The translations under genes were made by a program, and so were the position numbers. Shown here one piece after another: positions 48,285 through 60,010 of a stretch of DNA of 64,000 nucleotides. The notes beneath the pieces are model-generated. The model was not told the origin of the DNA. It ran no database searches and saw only the letters and a program-made list of their open reading frames with translations. Each line of letters starts with the position of its first letter. Position 1 is the first letter of the stretch. The DNA comes from Zhengitettix transpicula (taxonomy: Eukaryota; Arthropoda; Insecta; Orthoptera; Tetrigidae): positions 95,720,947-95,784,946 of the forward strand of contig CM073590.1 in the NCBI GenBank assembly GCA_037074705.1, given 5' to 3'.

Positions 48285-49440
48285 ATTAATGTTTTTAAGA
48301 ATGGTAGAAGCGTAGTTCCAGCTTCTCTGAAAAGAGGCGTTCACAACTGAAAATACTCCCCGGCACCTACACCCTTTTTCTACAGCGCATCTTCCTATAT
48401 CTCACGACCGATACATGGATTTATGCAACATGTTTTTTTTCTGAACTGTATCGTCAGAGGAACAACTTCTAGCGGCGCTTCTATTGGTGAAATTACGCGT
48501 GGATCGTATCTTTTCAATCCAATTTCTGCCTCTTTAATTTGGGGTCCTTGTGAATGTCCAGAAAAGAAGTATTTATTGAAGTTAAACTTCGTGGGAGAAC
48601 TAGTAGGATTCGGATATACTGGTGTCACGTAAGTGGAGTACAACGTAAGTGCAGTGACTTCACTAACCGATTTTAAAACGTACATTTCGTTACTTTCTAT
48701 CGAAATAAAGCTGTGATATTTATTTCACAATTTTGTGAATTATCGAGAGTCAAACCGTTGGGCAGCATAAATGTTTTAATATTTATTCAATTGGGTCGGT
48801 AATTTTATTTTGATTAGCATAGAGTTGAAAATGAGTCTAAAAATTCAAACGCGTAATAAGTTTTCATATTTAAAAATAATAGACTGAAATGATTTAAATA
48901 CAAATGGAAATTGATTATTATTATTTCTTTTAAAAAAAAATTTAGTTAACATTAACCTATTATTTCATGTTCACATTTCGATGCATCAATGAAACAAACG
49001 AAAAAATACATTACTTGCGCTTCGCTATGTTTTGTATTTTAATAAATCACTTACAATGAGTTGCGTTCGTACACTGTTTAAGTCTCGCCTTTCTCCATAA
49101 GCACGATCAACAATGTTATATTATGTATATAAATTTATATAAGCAATACTCTATTCATTGATATACAAAACTTTTTCTAGAATGAATTGAATGTCTATAT
49201 TCAACTGCAAATCGTTGTCATCGAAAAGGTGAGGGAAAAGTAGTGAAAAACCGAACAACCTGCTGCAGCTTTCTCTAGGCTTTTCGCTGTTCATATTTGG
49301 GCGATTTTCCGGGGAGTATACTTAAAATAAAACCCCGGGAGTCATAATTAATCCTTGACAACATTCCACATTCCCTTTCTATCCCTTCCTATGCTATTTG
49401 ACAGGTGAGGCCGTCACGTGGATGACTATCAAATATACCG
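48285..49440 (+). repeat. Dispersed repeat family, copy B (split)
   Basis: 48285-48420 (TTTTTAAGAATGGTAGAAGC, CTCTGAAAAGAGGCGTTC) parallels 40014-40100. 49260-49440 (TTTCTCTAGGCTTTTC, CCCGGGAGTCATAATTAA, CCTTCCTATGCTATT) parallels 40380-40560. The two parts are about 600 bp farther apart than in copy A, so foreign DNA probably lies between them (about 48430-49200). The frames 48423-48632 and 48395-48685 overlap on opposite strands in that presumed insert and show no motif. Confidence 0.45.
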
Positions 49441-51206
49441 GTGACGATAAATGATCTCTTAACATAAGAAAAAGAAAGGAATGGTTGATCAAGTCCCCGA
49501 ACAAAGGCCAACGCGCATCCTCAAAAGATAGCTATGCATCTGGTAGGACAGCGAGGGTGTTATATATTATCAACAACTGACAATACTGGCAAACGCAATC
49601 CAAGAAAAACGAACAAGACTACGTGAAGTGATAACGCCCGATTGCACACTGTAAACCTGACAAAAAAAACATTTCACGAGTTAGGAAGCCGCTCAACTGA
49701 TCATTTCTACCTCAGATTTTTCGCATTTTCCGATCTCTACCGAACAACCTTCAATTAACTTCCTTTCCGGATGAACCACCCTAATATGATTTATAGCGAC
49801 GAACGCATCTACTTTTTTTCTTCTTCTCTACGACTGACCATGTAACTCGATTGCAAACGTAAAACTTTCGACGCCGGTAACGGTTTCTTTTGTTTGTTGC
49901 ATGAAGAAATTCTGCTGGGATGTTTGTCGTCTTCCACCGGTTATTAGATTAGATACTTATTAATTCCAGTTGTACTGGGTTGAGCAAACTGGATACGTAA
50001 TGACATCGAATTATAAATAGTTACTAGAAACTATGGTATGTTAACCTAGAACAAAAAAAATCGCCGTACAATATTACAGAATACAGTATAATTATGTAGT
50101 TAATTGATATTTAGAAAACACAATTAACTACGATGGAAAACAGAAAAATTGACTTAACGTTACTAAGAACAAACTTCGGTTACAATCCCTACAAATAAGG
50201 TACAATAAAATATTCGATCGCTTATACGATCACACCTATTTTCGTATCATCAAACGGGCGTTTTTTTGGATAATTCCGTTCACACTTATATAACTTCTCG
50301 GCGCAGACTACATAAGCCAAAAATGTTCTAAGAATATCCAAATAAAATCAGTTTACTTAATAAGCGGTAGGAGCTAAATTGAAATCTAATTGTGAGTTAA
50401 ATTTGACAAACTAAGCAGATTTTCAATGGAGTACGAATCATTAAACATGCTTCACATTACAAACTGTTCGTAAAACTTTTTAAACAGGTAATCTGTGATT
50501 CTCGTCCAGAACGGAGGAAGAACTGGACAGTAACAGCAAGATGGACCCAACACATCCTCTAACGACGCTACAAGCGGCAGTGAATGCTTTCAATTAGTAT
50601 TAATAAATAATGTTTCTCAGGTACTGTTTCAATTGTATTTAAGGAATTATTGTGGAACTACACACACATTAAAAATATATACAGAATAACACAAAGCACG
50701 ACACACGCCAAGAAGCACACGAAGGACAAGTCACTTCTCGGAACTGAAAGACTAGAAATCTGATATTCCGGAGTAACTCCAGGCCGTATATGAGGAAAAG
50801 AAAAGAAACTAAAAACATTATACAAGCTATGAAATACAATATTTTTCAAGTCAACATATTCAACACTTTTTCAGGACAAATAATTCACGACAATCTGTCA
50901 AACTCTTACACGCTTTTACTTCGTTTACTTCCAGCTGCAGTTTTATAGTTTCTCCTGTTTAACATATGCCTTATTATATACGTCTCATCCAGGAAAAAGA
51001 AAAAATCCGGAAGAAATAAGTAGATATTATTCGGATATTTCATTAATTTCATTAATTCTAACATTGTCCATGTTAAAAAAAAGCAAAGGAGAGATCCTCA
51101 ATAAGAATGTAAGAGGTGATCAAAATTGCGAAAAATTCCAACGTTTAGAACAGTAAAAAACTGTCCGTTTTCAGGGAAAACCAAGGATTAAGAATCGGAG
51201 CAATCC
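49441..51206. other. Non-coding sequence upstream of exon 1B
   Basis: No gene or clear repeat; the frame 50658-50849 carries no motif. Confidence 0.4.
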
Positions 51207-51215
51207 TATATAAAG
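51207..51215 (+). promoter_or_regulatory. TATA box upstream of exon 1B
   Basis: TATATAAAG lies at 51207-51215, about 30 bp before a presumed start near 51238-51245 and at the boundary where the sequence turns from AT-rich to strongly GC-rich. No exact TCAGT initiator is seen, so the start site is approximate. Confidence 0.4.
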
Positions 51216-51491
51216 CTATATTCCACGGAGTCGGCTATTGAAACTGTTGGTCTTGGACAGATGACGGGCTGTTGGATGAAACCTCGCCCAGACCCGGTTA
51301 TGCTACGTGGCGCAAATTTTGAATGTTTTGAAAGCGTAGAAAGTAATGATTTTGGGCCCACCTTAACGTGCGATTTGTTGGGTGTACGTAATTGGGGCAC
51401 CGCTCGAGAGCGTTGCGGTCCACGGCGCAGCGCAGACGGTATCGACCACGGCACGGCCCGGACCCGGGGAACACGCGCCCAGTTGTCGGAG

Positions 51492-51605
51492 ATGCGGGAG
51501 CAGGTGCCCACGCCTCCGCCCGCCTCGTTCCTGCAGCGCGCTCGCGGCAAGGTCCTGCGGTGGCTGCGCCGCTCCCTCCGGCACGCGCCCCCGCAGCCCA
51601 CGCAG
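51492..51605 (+). CDS. Putative first coding exon 1B, unknown protein
   Basis: An open frame with strong GC and CpG content reaches CAG 51605, followed at once by the donor GTACGG, in phase 0. From ATG 51492 it encodes 38 residues, MREQVPTPPPASFLQRARGK followed by VLRWLRRSLRHAPPQPTQ. The same frame is open back to ATG 51261 (115 residues to the donor), but that start has poor context and the extra sequence looks like untranslated leader. The product is basic, with an arginine-rich amphipathic stretch around WLRRSLR between proline-rich segments. No family is recognised. Antisense frames over the same DNA (51206-51601, 51298-51723, 51363-51719) are a side effect of high GC. The phase and donor match exon 1A at 40978, so both could feed one downstream exon outside the window. 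Confidence 0.45.
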
Positions 51606-54600
51606 GTACGGAGCGCGAGTCCCCGTCACATCCTCCTCTAGAAGGATAAAACCCCGTTCGTGTGCTGCATCTGTTCGTCCCGACATTGATTGTCGGAAAT
51701 ACGTTCGGAACGAATGCACGCATAAAACAATTATCGTGTTGTCTTGTAAAAAATGTACGTAACTATTCTAGTGAGACTAATTACTCATCCGTCTCTCTGA
51801 AAAATCTTCATTTGATCAGTATTACGATGAATGACCAATATATTCTTCACACAATTTCTATTTTCAATATTTGTTTCGCAGGTGCGAAAAATGTGTGTGA
51901 AGTTTTCGAATTATGTATAAACGAAATTAACGGTTTCTAATGAATGTGTGAACTGCGCTAAAGTCCCGGTCGATTATTTTTAATTTTATGTCTTCTGACC
52001 AAGTAAAGACATGTTTTTTTTAATTGGAAAGTAGAAATCCTCAGCATTTAAATAATCTGTTGAAACATTAAAATTTTCCTTTACATAAATATAGCTCTTC
52101 AACTTAGGGAACACAAGAATAGGAGGATCTCCGTGCTTGAAGTCTCATTAGTGTGACTTTTGTCTGGCTGAGGCCTTGTTAGTTCGCTTTGAATCTTATC
52201 AGCTACCTTTGCGTTGTGAAAGGCTTATAATTACCCTACATCCAGAAGTCCCCACAAAACAGGAGCAATATTCGATCCTTTTTTCTTTCGTTCGCATCAC
52301 TAACTCTGTTGACATTATTCAACAAGTTTCCCATGGATCTATGTTTAGTGTTTGTTGCCATGGAAGGACAATCGATAGTTCCCAACATCGGCACAATATA
52401 GTTTAATATTTGATTAATCTTATCACTTGTAGATTTCTGGTATGTTACGAAGCTTCATTATGGATATAACACAACAAAGTTTTTCTTGTTTCTAGCTTGA
52501 GACATTGCCCGCATATTTTATTTCGAAATACCATATCTTTGCAACGCGTTGGAAATTTCAACACGAGTGATAGTAAGTAATGGGTGAGACGTTTGAAGTG
52601 CCCTAGAAAAAGTCTGTCTGTTTATTGTAATTGAAACAGTAATTAAAAATTCACAATTCATATTTTTTCAAATTATTAGCTTAATGAAAACGAATACTTC
52701 AGTTTTTTTGTTGATTTTTGAGTTTAATACTTGCGGAAATGGGTAAATCTTCAGCACTAATTCATTTTTAATATGCCAATGTTTAGAAAGATCTAACTTA
52801 GGTTTCAGGTACAATTCCTCGTATTAATTAATTATTTAACTATATCAGAGTAAAATGATTTAGACGAATTAAGTTCACATCGAGACTTTTGGGTTTTTTA
52901 GTTAATTTTTAACTTCTATGAGCGGCCATGGACGTTGCGTAACAATGTCTCAATTATGTTCGTTATAATACACTTCATCATTCTGTCGTTTCTTACGAAA
53001 TTTGGGAGAAGCTTTAAACGTGTTTCATATATATATATATATATATATATAAAAGTTAAAAAGTTAAGATTGCAACACTTGAAGTTCCAAATGTCTGTAT
53101 GAAGTGTTTCAATTTATTACATATTAAATTAAACTATTAATCAACGTATTTAATAAATTTTCGAACTTTATTGGCCATAAATCAGAATATTAATTTATTA
53201 ATTGCTAGATCATGATTAATTTGATAAAAAAGTAAACGTATTTTCATAAAACCGTTACAAAATTGTCCTCCAGAAACAGGAATCAGTTATTTTCAATTTA
53301 CGATTAGTTTAAAGATGTAATCTTATAGTTTCCCTTTGCTGCCAGTATAGAGTTCGTCAACTATACCCGATACTGTATTACCAAAATTTCTTTCTTGAAT
53401 AATTTCAAATAATTTTTATTCGTAATATCCCTATCATTATATCTTTATTTAATTCTCTATAACACGGCTTGTGATAAGCCACACAAATCCGCTGGATTTT
53501 CTTGTCCAGTTCAATGTAGGATTTGGCCTTGTTCCGTTATCACCAAACCCATCATTCAGTTAATCTGAGCCAAGTGTTAACGAATCTCTCAATCCATAAT
53601 CTATCAATCACCTTGACAGATTACTGTCTTGCACGTTATATTTCTATCTAATATTACGTTGTGCCTATTTTCTTCCAGTGACTAAGCAATACCAAAATCC
53701 TATCGGTTTTTTTAGTCCCAAAAAATATTTAGAGCTCGAGTTTTAGTTCTTTAACGATTTTAATGTTATTAGAATCATTAAAGGACAAAAACTCAAAGAT
53801 CTAAATTCGGATTTTTTAATGTACCATATTTGTATAAGGCAGTATTTATCTTTAATATACTACAAGTGAACGTAGCTGTAATTTGTGTCTCACTCTTTTC
53901 TTACCTTTTTTGTTTAAATATCCCAAAAAGACTTGCTCCATACAAGTCGGAAGCTTTATAATTGAAGAAATGAATATTACTAGAGAAAGTGCAAAAGGTT
54001 TTATTCCTAGTAAATACAGTATAAACAGTCAATGATCATATTTCCAAAAGAATTTTTTTTTCGATATTAATGCCCTGAAGAATTAAATTGCGGTGTGAAT
54101 GAACATTTAAACAATTAAGTCAAGAAATAGTTTACTACAAGCATCTCGTTGCGCCGAAACCTATTTTAAACCGAAAAAATTCCTATTTCTAGGAGATAAA
54201 ATCCCCTGTATTTCTAAGATTATATTTTCCGACACTTTGACGTCACAGCTTGCCACATAGATGTGTTGTTATTTAGACATCCTAAACATATTAAATAAGT
54301 GACTAAAAGATAACGTAGTTTATAAATGGAATATAGGCATTGTTCAGTGTTATTGGACAATCCAGAATTGTAATAAAAACCTTATTGGCAATCGCAAACT
54401 TTCTGTTGGCTACTGAACATCTTCGATCTCATTTTTTGATATGTTGAGTTTTGCCATTCATGGTCGTTATGTTCTATATTTAAAGTTTGATATGGGGCTA
54501 AAATCAAGACAAAAATATTTTCCCTATGAGTGTACCAACTATCTGTATGTAAATCAACGCAAAGCAGAAAAATGTTCTTCAATTTAGTATTATTTGTTCA

Positions 54601-55164
54601 CCCATGGTAAATAATATTTTTACGTTGGTGATGAAACATCGTAGGAAGGCTCGGATATTTGGTTAGTTGTGTATTAATTACAGTTCTTCACACTGAATAA
54701 AGCAGCCACATTGTCAGAAATATATTTTAATAAAATAAGTAATAAGACCATATTAGAAAAAACTGGCTCGACGTATCGTTCCATTTTAGAACCTCTTTAG
54801 TTACATATATAATAATTTCACAAATCTGACTGTAATGTTTTCCTTGAGATATAAATGATTATTAAAATTATGTGGAGAAAATTTCTAAATGTATGCGCTT
54901 TACAAACACATTGCAGCCGACAAAAGAACGTCGTGCTATTTTTTATTAATGTTCTAATTTTATATTTCATTGAAATATATTCAATGAAGTCAGATAAATA
55001 TAACTATCGCTTATTGAAACTATTTTTGCAACCACTTCTACTTTTATTGACTGCATGTAAAAGTTTCAGATGAGTAATTTTCTGTGTTTGTTGCAAGCTC
55101 TGTTTCAGTCAATACTGTTCCTAAGAGATAAGATAGAGAATTTTTTTTTTGTTATTTGTCATTT
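51606..55164. other. Intron-like AT-rich sequence
   Basis: No acceptor-exon pair that I trust follows exon 1B here. An (AT)n run lies at about 53028-53051. The frames 51662-51940, 52176-52406, 54382-54582 and 54855-55073 show no motif. The CCATGGAAGGACAATCGATA stretch near 52357 looks repeat-like, but no second copy is in the window. Confidence 0.35.
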
Positions 55165-55190
55165 ATATCCTGTTTCCCGGCGTTGCCCCG
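55165..55190 (-). mobile_element. Fragment of a Helitron 3' end
   Basis: CCCGGCGTTGCCCC (55177-55190) is the reverse complement of the GGGCAACGCCGGG core at the end of both Helitrons here. The terminal CACCCAGCTAGT is replaced by an AAACAGGATAT sequence, so this is a decayed or distant copy on the minus strand. Confidence 0.45.
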
Positions 55191-55363
55191 TTGCTTATTC
55201 ATCCCAATAGACAGCAAGAGAAAGCTAACATGTCTGTAGTGTAATATCCAAATTATTTTATTTACAGATTTTTACAAGTATTAGTAAAATACACAGTGTG
55301 TTTATGGACGCTATTGTTGCTTGAAATAAATTTCTGCAAATTAGGATGTGCCATAGTTGTTAA

Positions 55364-55416
<53 letters not shown>

Positions 55417-57339
55417 CCCTTTTTTCCCTAATTTATCCCATGCCAATAGAGGCAAGAATTTTTTACTTAAACTGCGTCAGGGTTTTCACTGAATATTGAC
55501 GATTCCTAATTTTTTTCGTTTTCGCATTCTTTAAGCACGTTTCCTCCTTTTAATTGTACCCCTAGGAGTTATTCGTTTGTGTGCGCCAAGTTTCCCTGAA
55601 TTGCTCAATCATGCAAAAAGACATTTCTATATTATTTAAACATATTGTTTGTACATGTACTGTGAAACACTGAAATTAGTGAATGTCAACATTTACCAAC
55701 CAAGTCGGGGAAAGACCGAATATACAACTGTAAAGTCTCCGGATGAAAAGTTAAATGTAATAAATAAATAAAATTATTATACGTTCGCACCTTCGCCGGT
55801 AGATGTCGACAAACATAGATGTGCTCTGGGGAGTGTCAGTTGAAGAGTTGGACCATCCATTCGACCAGCGTGGTACGAGGCGTGTTCTGTAGTTGATTTT
55901 CGTGTGTCTCACGCAAAATCTCTGTGCACCTTTTGCTAATTTGTCTTTTTTATCCGAAACTCTAATGAGGGCTATTGCTATGAACCGTGTTTTTTTAAAA
56001 AAAAGAATATACATTAATTGGAGACAACAATTGTTTTTATTTCTCTCAAGAAAGATAAATACTTTCAGAAGTTATTTCTGCTAGAACTAAGTGCAATACA
56101 CCTTTGGATTACATACATTTACGTTTGTTCTTCTATTAAAACATGGCGAAAGTAATACGCAGTAATACGTTACCAACGATTAATTGTTCAATATACTTTA
56201 AGTAAAATAAAGATAAAAATAAAATTGATAATTGCTAAATCCTACGAATTTAATTTTTTTCTTATTTTTCATATTTCATTACAATTGCCTACGTGTAGAT
56301 TTATTATTGATATTATGATAGATTATAATTTTTGTTTACTGTTTATTTCAACTTCAATAGTATGTTTATATTATGTGTAATTACGTAAACCTTCCCATAT
56401 TATGGTTTTTATAATAAATCACAATACTCAAATTTTTATTTCGTTCGAATTAAAGTAGACAGAAAAATTATTTTTCAACATTCGGCACCAGTGTTTACTG
56501 ATTGTAAACATTCACCGGTGTAAAGTAGAAATGATGATATTTTTCATATATTTCGGACATGCATAAAGCGACTTGGTGAAAATTGTCATTTACTGGAGGA
56601 TGTCTTCATTTACCACATTGAAATATTGCAGGGTAACATATACACACATACAAGTGTTCGCTGTGAAACAAAACACGGTTTGAATTATTAACTTTATTTT
56701 TTCGCAACATAAGTTTTTAGAGTAAATAAAGGATCGTGGTAATTCTTCCTTAGTCAATGATTAAATATGTTTTTTCAAACTCTGACGTAGAATAATTCCG
56801 CATTACTACTTACGTAAATAATGAAGAACCGTTTATTACATAGTAACTGCCTATATAATATATATGTCAAATAGTAATAACCATCATGTCAGTATTTTCG
56901 CTTTAACAGTTTTCAGGATTTTCCAAATCTCACTCTATATATTGAGTAAATATTCATTGATAGATATTTTACCTATTTCTATATTATACGAGAAATTTAA
57001 AGATTGATATCGATTAGACAATGGCTGGTTACGAAATATTAACACTATATTTTGAACAGTAGACTCTGTACTTTTTCAGTGAAAGAGGATAAATCAAAAC
57101 ACTCCTGCAGTCATAAACGCACTCATATCTAGTAGAGTCTTGAATTTTTCAGCATTCCCACTGAAACCCCGAAACTGACGTGTTGGATGATGTTGCATTA
57201 AACGACTCATTTCAGTCGTTACCCGCAATTAGTAAAGCTTCCGTTTGCATAAATTCATGAATTTTCCGATTGTTATAGCCTTTGCTTCTTACGGGAGACG
57301 TATGCATAGATATTAATTTTCTTGAACGGGATGACTTGT
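55191..57339. other. Non-coding sequence with an (AT)n tract
   Basis: An (AT)n run lies at about 55372-55412. A GC-richer stretch at about 55785-55900 has overlapping frames on both strands without motifs. Nothing else is recognised. Confidence 0.35.
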
Positions 57340-57500
57340 GTGCGGCTTTTGTAAAGTTGCAGCGAGTCTGTCTTTCTTGTTAACAGCGTCTCGCCACCCG
57401 CAACAGGTCGAAGGCAATTAGCGCTGCGTCTTGTACCAGCAATTAAACAGCGACACTAGTGAACAGCCTTGCTGCCTAAGGCCATATTAATTACTAATAA
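57340..57500. promoter_or_regulatory. Candidate enhancer-like GC-rich block
   Basis: A 160 bp GC-richer island in AT-rich surroundings contains CAATTAGCGCTGCG and CAGCAATTAAACAG (two ATTA-core homeodomain-type sites), CGCCACCCGCAACAGG and a final TTAATTACTAAT. There is no open frame. The claim rests only on composition and motif density. Confidence 0.25.
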
Positions 57501-58170
57501 TAAAATTTTGTTGTACCGTACTTGTCCTTAACATTAGATTGTCTCAACTTGCAAGGACGACGAGCAAAATTGAACCGACAGAAGGCGTCTCGTAACAAAA
57601 TATTTTTTTAATATTTAAAATAATCCGATAGTTGTAATTTGATAAATAAATTAAACAATTCAGCCAACATGTCAGAAAAATTATGAAATTATGATACCAA
57701 AATAAAGTTCCTACGACGTTTTAGTATACAATTTTAGGTTTTTACAGGTTAACAGATAATAAGCAGATTTGAAATGTGAATTTAAAACCATGGACTGCAT
57801 CCTGCTGTTTGAACCAAAAAAAAAATCAGTTCATATATTCGTTTGGGAAGAAATCCCAAACTTGTAGACGAAACGTAGTATGAAATCACTTTGTATTTAA
57901 TTTATTAATAAATTGTTCTGCCATATTGACTGAATTGGTTGTGTATTTGTAAAAAAAATCTTTCTTTCTTTGTACAACATGGAAATTTTTATACAATATG
58001 TAAATTTAGTGGTGAGAGTATTCTGTTCATTGTATGTACTGAATGATTGATGTATTGAATGTATTGAAAGACACCGTGCTTTCTTTTAAGCAGCAATTTT
58101 ATTGTTGAATAATTACTGTATAATGTATTCGAGGGCTTCTTGTAAAAATTCTACTGATATGGGGCATTAA
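57501..58170. other. Non-coding sequence
   Basis: Nothing recognised apart from GACGAAACGTAGTATGAAAT at about 57867-57886, which resembles the GAAACG tails seen in the palindromic repeats. Confidence 0.35.
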
Positions 58171-58306
58171 CAATAAGTAAAAGAGCCAAATACAGTAAAA
58201 ACAAGTGGAGATATAAATACAACACCAGAAACAAGGTTTCCAGAAACGTTATGTGGTGTTTATATCACCACTTCTTTTTTCTGTATTTGGCTATTTTTCT
58301 TATTTT
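58171..58306. mobile_element. Foldback element, second copy
   Basis: AATAAGTAAAAGAGCCAAAT onward (58171-58226) is inverted at 58253-58306. Arm landmarks are GCCAAATACAG, AAGTGG and ATATAAATACAACACC. The 26 bp loop holds AGAAACAAGGTTTCCAGAAACG. The arms match the repeat block in Helitron 2 (AACCAAATACAGTGAAAAGA, 17019) and the 47.1 kb foldback more loosely. Confidence 0.78.
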
Positions 58307-58929
58307 AATTTTTCAAAACAGACTTATATTTTGCATTTTTGATACTTTGCGAAAAAGTTGCTATTTCTCTCTGGAATTGTTTGATACAAAAAGAATAGCA
58401 TGTGAACAAAAGGTCTAAAAATTTCCCAAGAGACTAACCGAATCTCAATATTTTTGTAAACTTTAATATTTTTAAAGTTTTTAAATCATATCACTTCCAA
58501 AAGAAAACAACTTTCCATTAAATACTTTATTTTAATCAAAAGTTCAGTGTTTGATTTTTTGGAAAGATTATTTTGTATAAGTAATCATGCAAATAGTTAA
58601 ATTAAGACAAATTAATGAAACAAGGCCTTAGTTTCTAAAGTCCCTTTTCTGATTACTGTCGTCAATTCAAAAAGTCTCATTTTAGATTCAGCAGAAATTA
58701 GTATAGGTTTTCGCAATGAAAGCAGCTCTTCAGTTAATTTATCGAGTGCATATTGTTAAAGCTGAAGGAAAAATTAACATTTCATTCTGAAATAGAATAA
58801 TAAAGTGTGAAGTATATCGAAATAAATGAATATTAAATTGGGCCTGAAGATTGGGATTACCGAAGGCAATGGCTAAGTGAGCAGAAGCTCGGTGACATAG
58901 TGAATAGACCCGTGGGGGAGGTGGTGGGG
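58307..58929. other. Non-coding sequence
   Basis: No supported feature. Confidence 0.4.
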
Positions 58930-60010
58930 TTGGAGAACTCTCAGGTCGAGTGGCTTGCAGCAATCTCGGTGAGTGGATATTGTTTACGCTGATCCGCCCG
59001 CCTCTGTTACGCAAACTCCATCACTCCTGCCCGTCATCTTCTCCAAAACTTCTTATTTGCATAGAAAATCCACAAACTCTGTCACAGTCGCTATACAAAC
59101 TGAAGTTAATAAATACTGGCGCTTTTCCGGCCTTGCAGGTTTTTCTAGGGTTTTCCCTGCATTTCTTTAGACGAATGCCGGGTAGGATCCTTAAAATATA
59201 GCCCGGGAGCCCTAGTTAACCCTTGGCTACCTTCCTCTACCCTTCCACATCCCCCCTTTCAAATCCCTTCCTATGCTATTAAAGGGGAGTTGCCCAATGT
59301 GGATCACCCTCATGTAGCCTGTTGCCCAAAATAAAAAAAAGGCCTGCAATACTTTTAGGCGAATGCCGTTAGGATCCTTAAATTGTAGCCCGGGGGCCCA
59401 ACGTAACCCTTGGTTACCTTTACCTACCCTTCCGCGTCCCCCTTTCAAATCCCTTCTTATGCTATTAAAGGGGAGTTGCCACCATGTGGATTACCCTAAA
59501 AAAAAGTGGATTATCCTCATGTAGCCTGTCGCCCCCCCCCCTAAATCTGAATTGAAAAACTCTTGAAGGTGAACCTTTCTGGAGAGACGGGGAGGGCTAC
59601 CTTCGGGAATGCCTTCTGTCTCTGGTTTTTTGAATTAAGGTTCCACAAACCGAGACACCTCGGTCTGATCTGAGAGATGTATGTTCCGGGGTGATAGACT
59701 TTGGGCATAAGGTTATTCATTGGAATAGTCGGACAGCTGCCTCCTAAACTGGTCGAGGCACAGAGAACGGAATGCTGCATGCTTACATCTTTCTCACGCC
59801 ATCGGAAGGGCGTGGGACAAATACCTACTGCCCGACCTACATGATGCGGGTTTTCAAGGGTTTATCCTGCATCACTTTTAGGCGAATGCCGGTTAGGATC
59901 CTAGTTAACCTTTGACTACCTTCCTCTACCCCTCCACATCCCCCCCCTTTTCAAACCCCTTCCTTTGCTATTAAAGGTGATTGTCACAACGTGGATTACC
60001 TTCATGTAGC
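58930..60010 (+). repeat. Dispersed repeat family, cluster C-D-E
   Basis: GAATGCCGGG or GAATGCCG falls at 59173, 59361 and 59884, each followed by CTAGTTAACC-, CCCCTTTCAAA- and GCTATTAAAGG-type blocks and a GTGGATTACCCTCATGTAGC-like end. The first two copies are about 188 bp apart. The third has its own upstream part, CAGCTGCCTCCTAAA and GGGCGTGGGACAA (59731-59820), as in copy A. A C-run of about 10 lies at 59533-59542. The frames 58950-59201, 59227-59448 and 59541-59780 are read-through of this repeat and carry no protein motif. Confidence 0.75.

Noticed and set aside
48395..48685. 96-codon minus-strand frame overlapping a 69-codon plus-strand frame
   Set aside because: Both lie in the likely insert within repeat copy B, and neither has a recognisable motif.
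51206..51723. Three long minus-strand frames (118-141 codons)
   Set aside because: Caused by the high GC of the exon 1B region; arginine/proline/alanine-rich with no motif, whereas the + strand has a TATA box and a clean splice donor.
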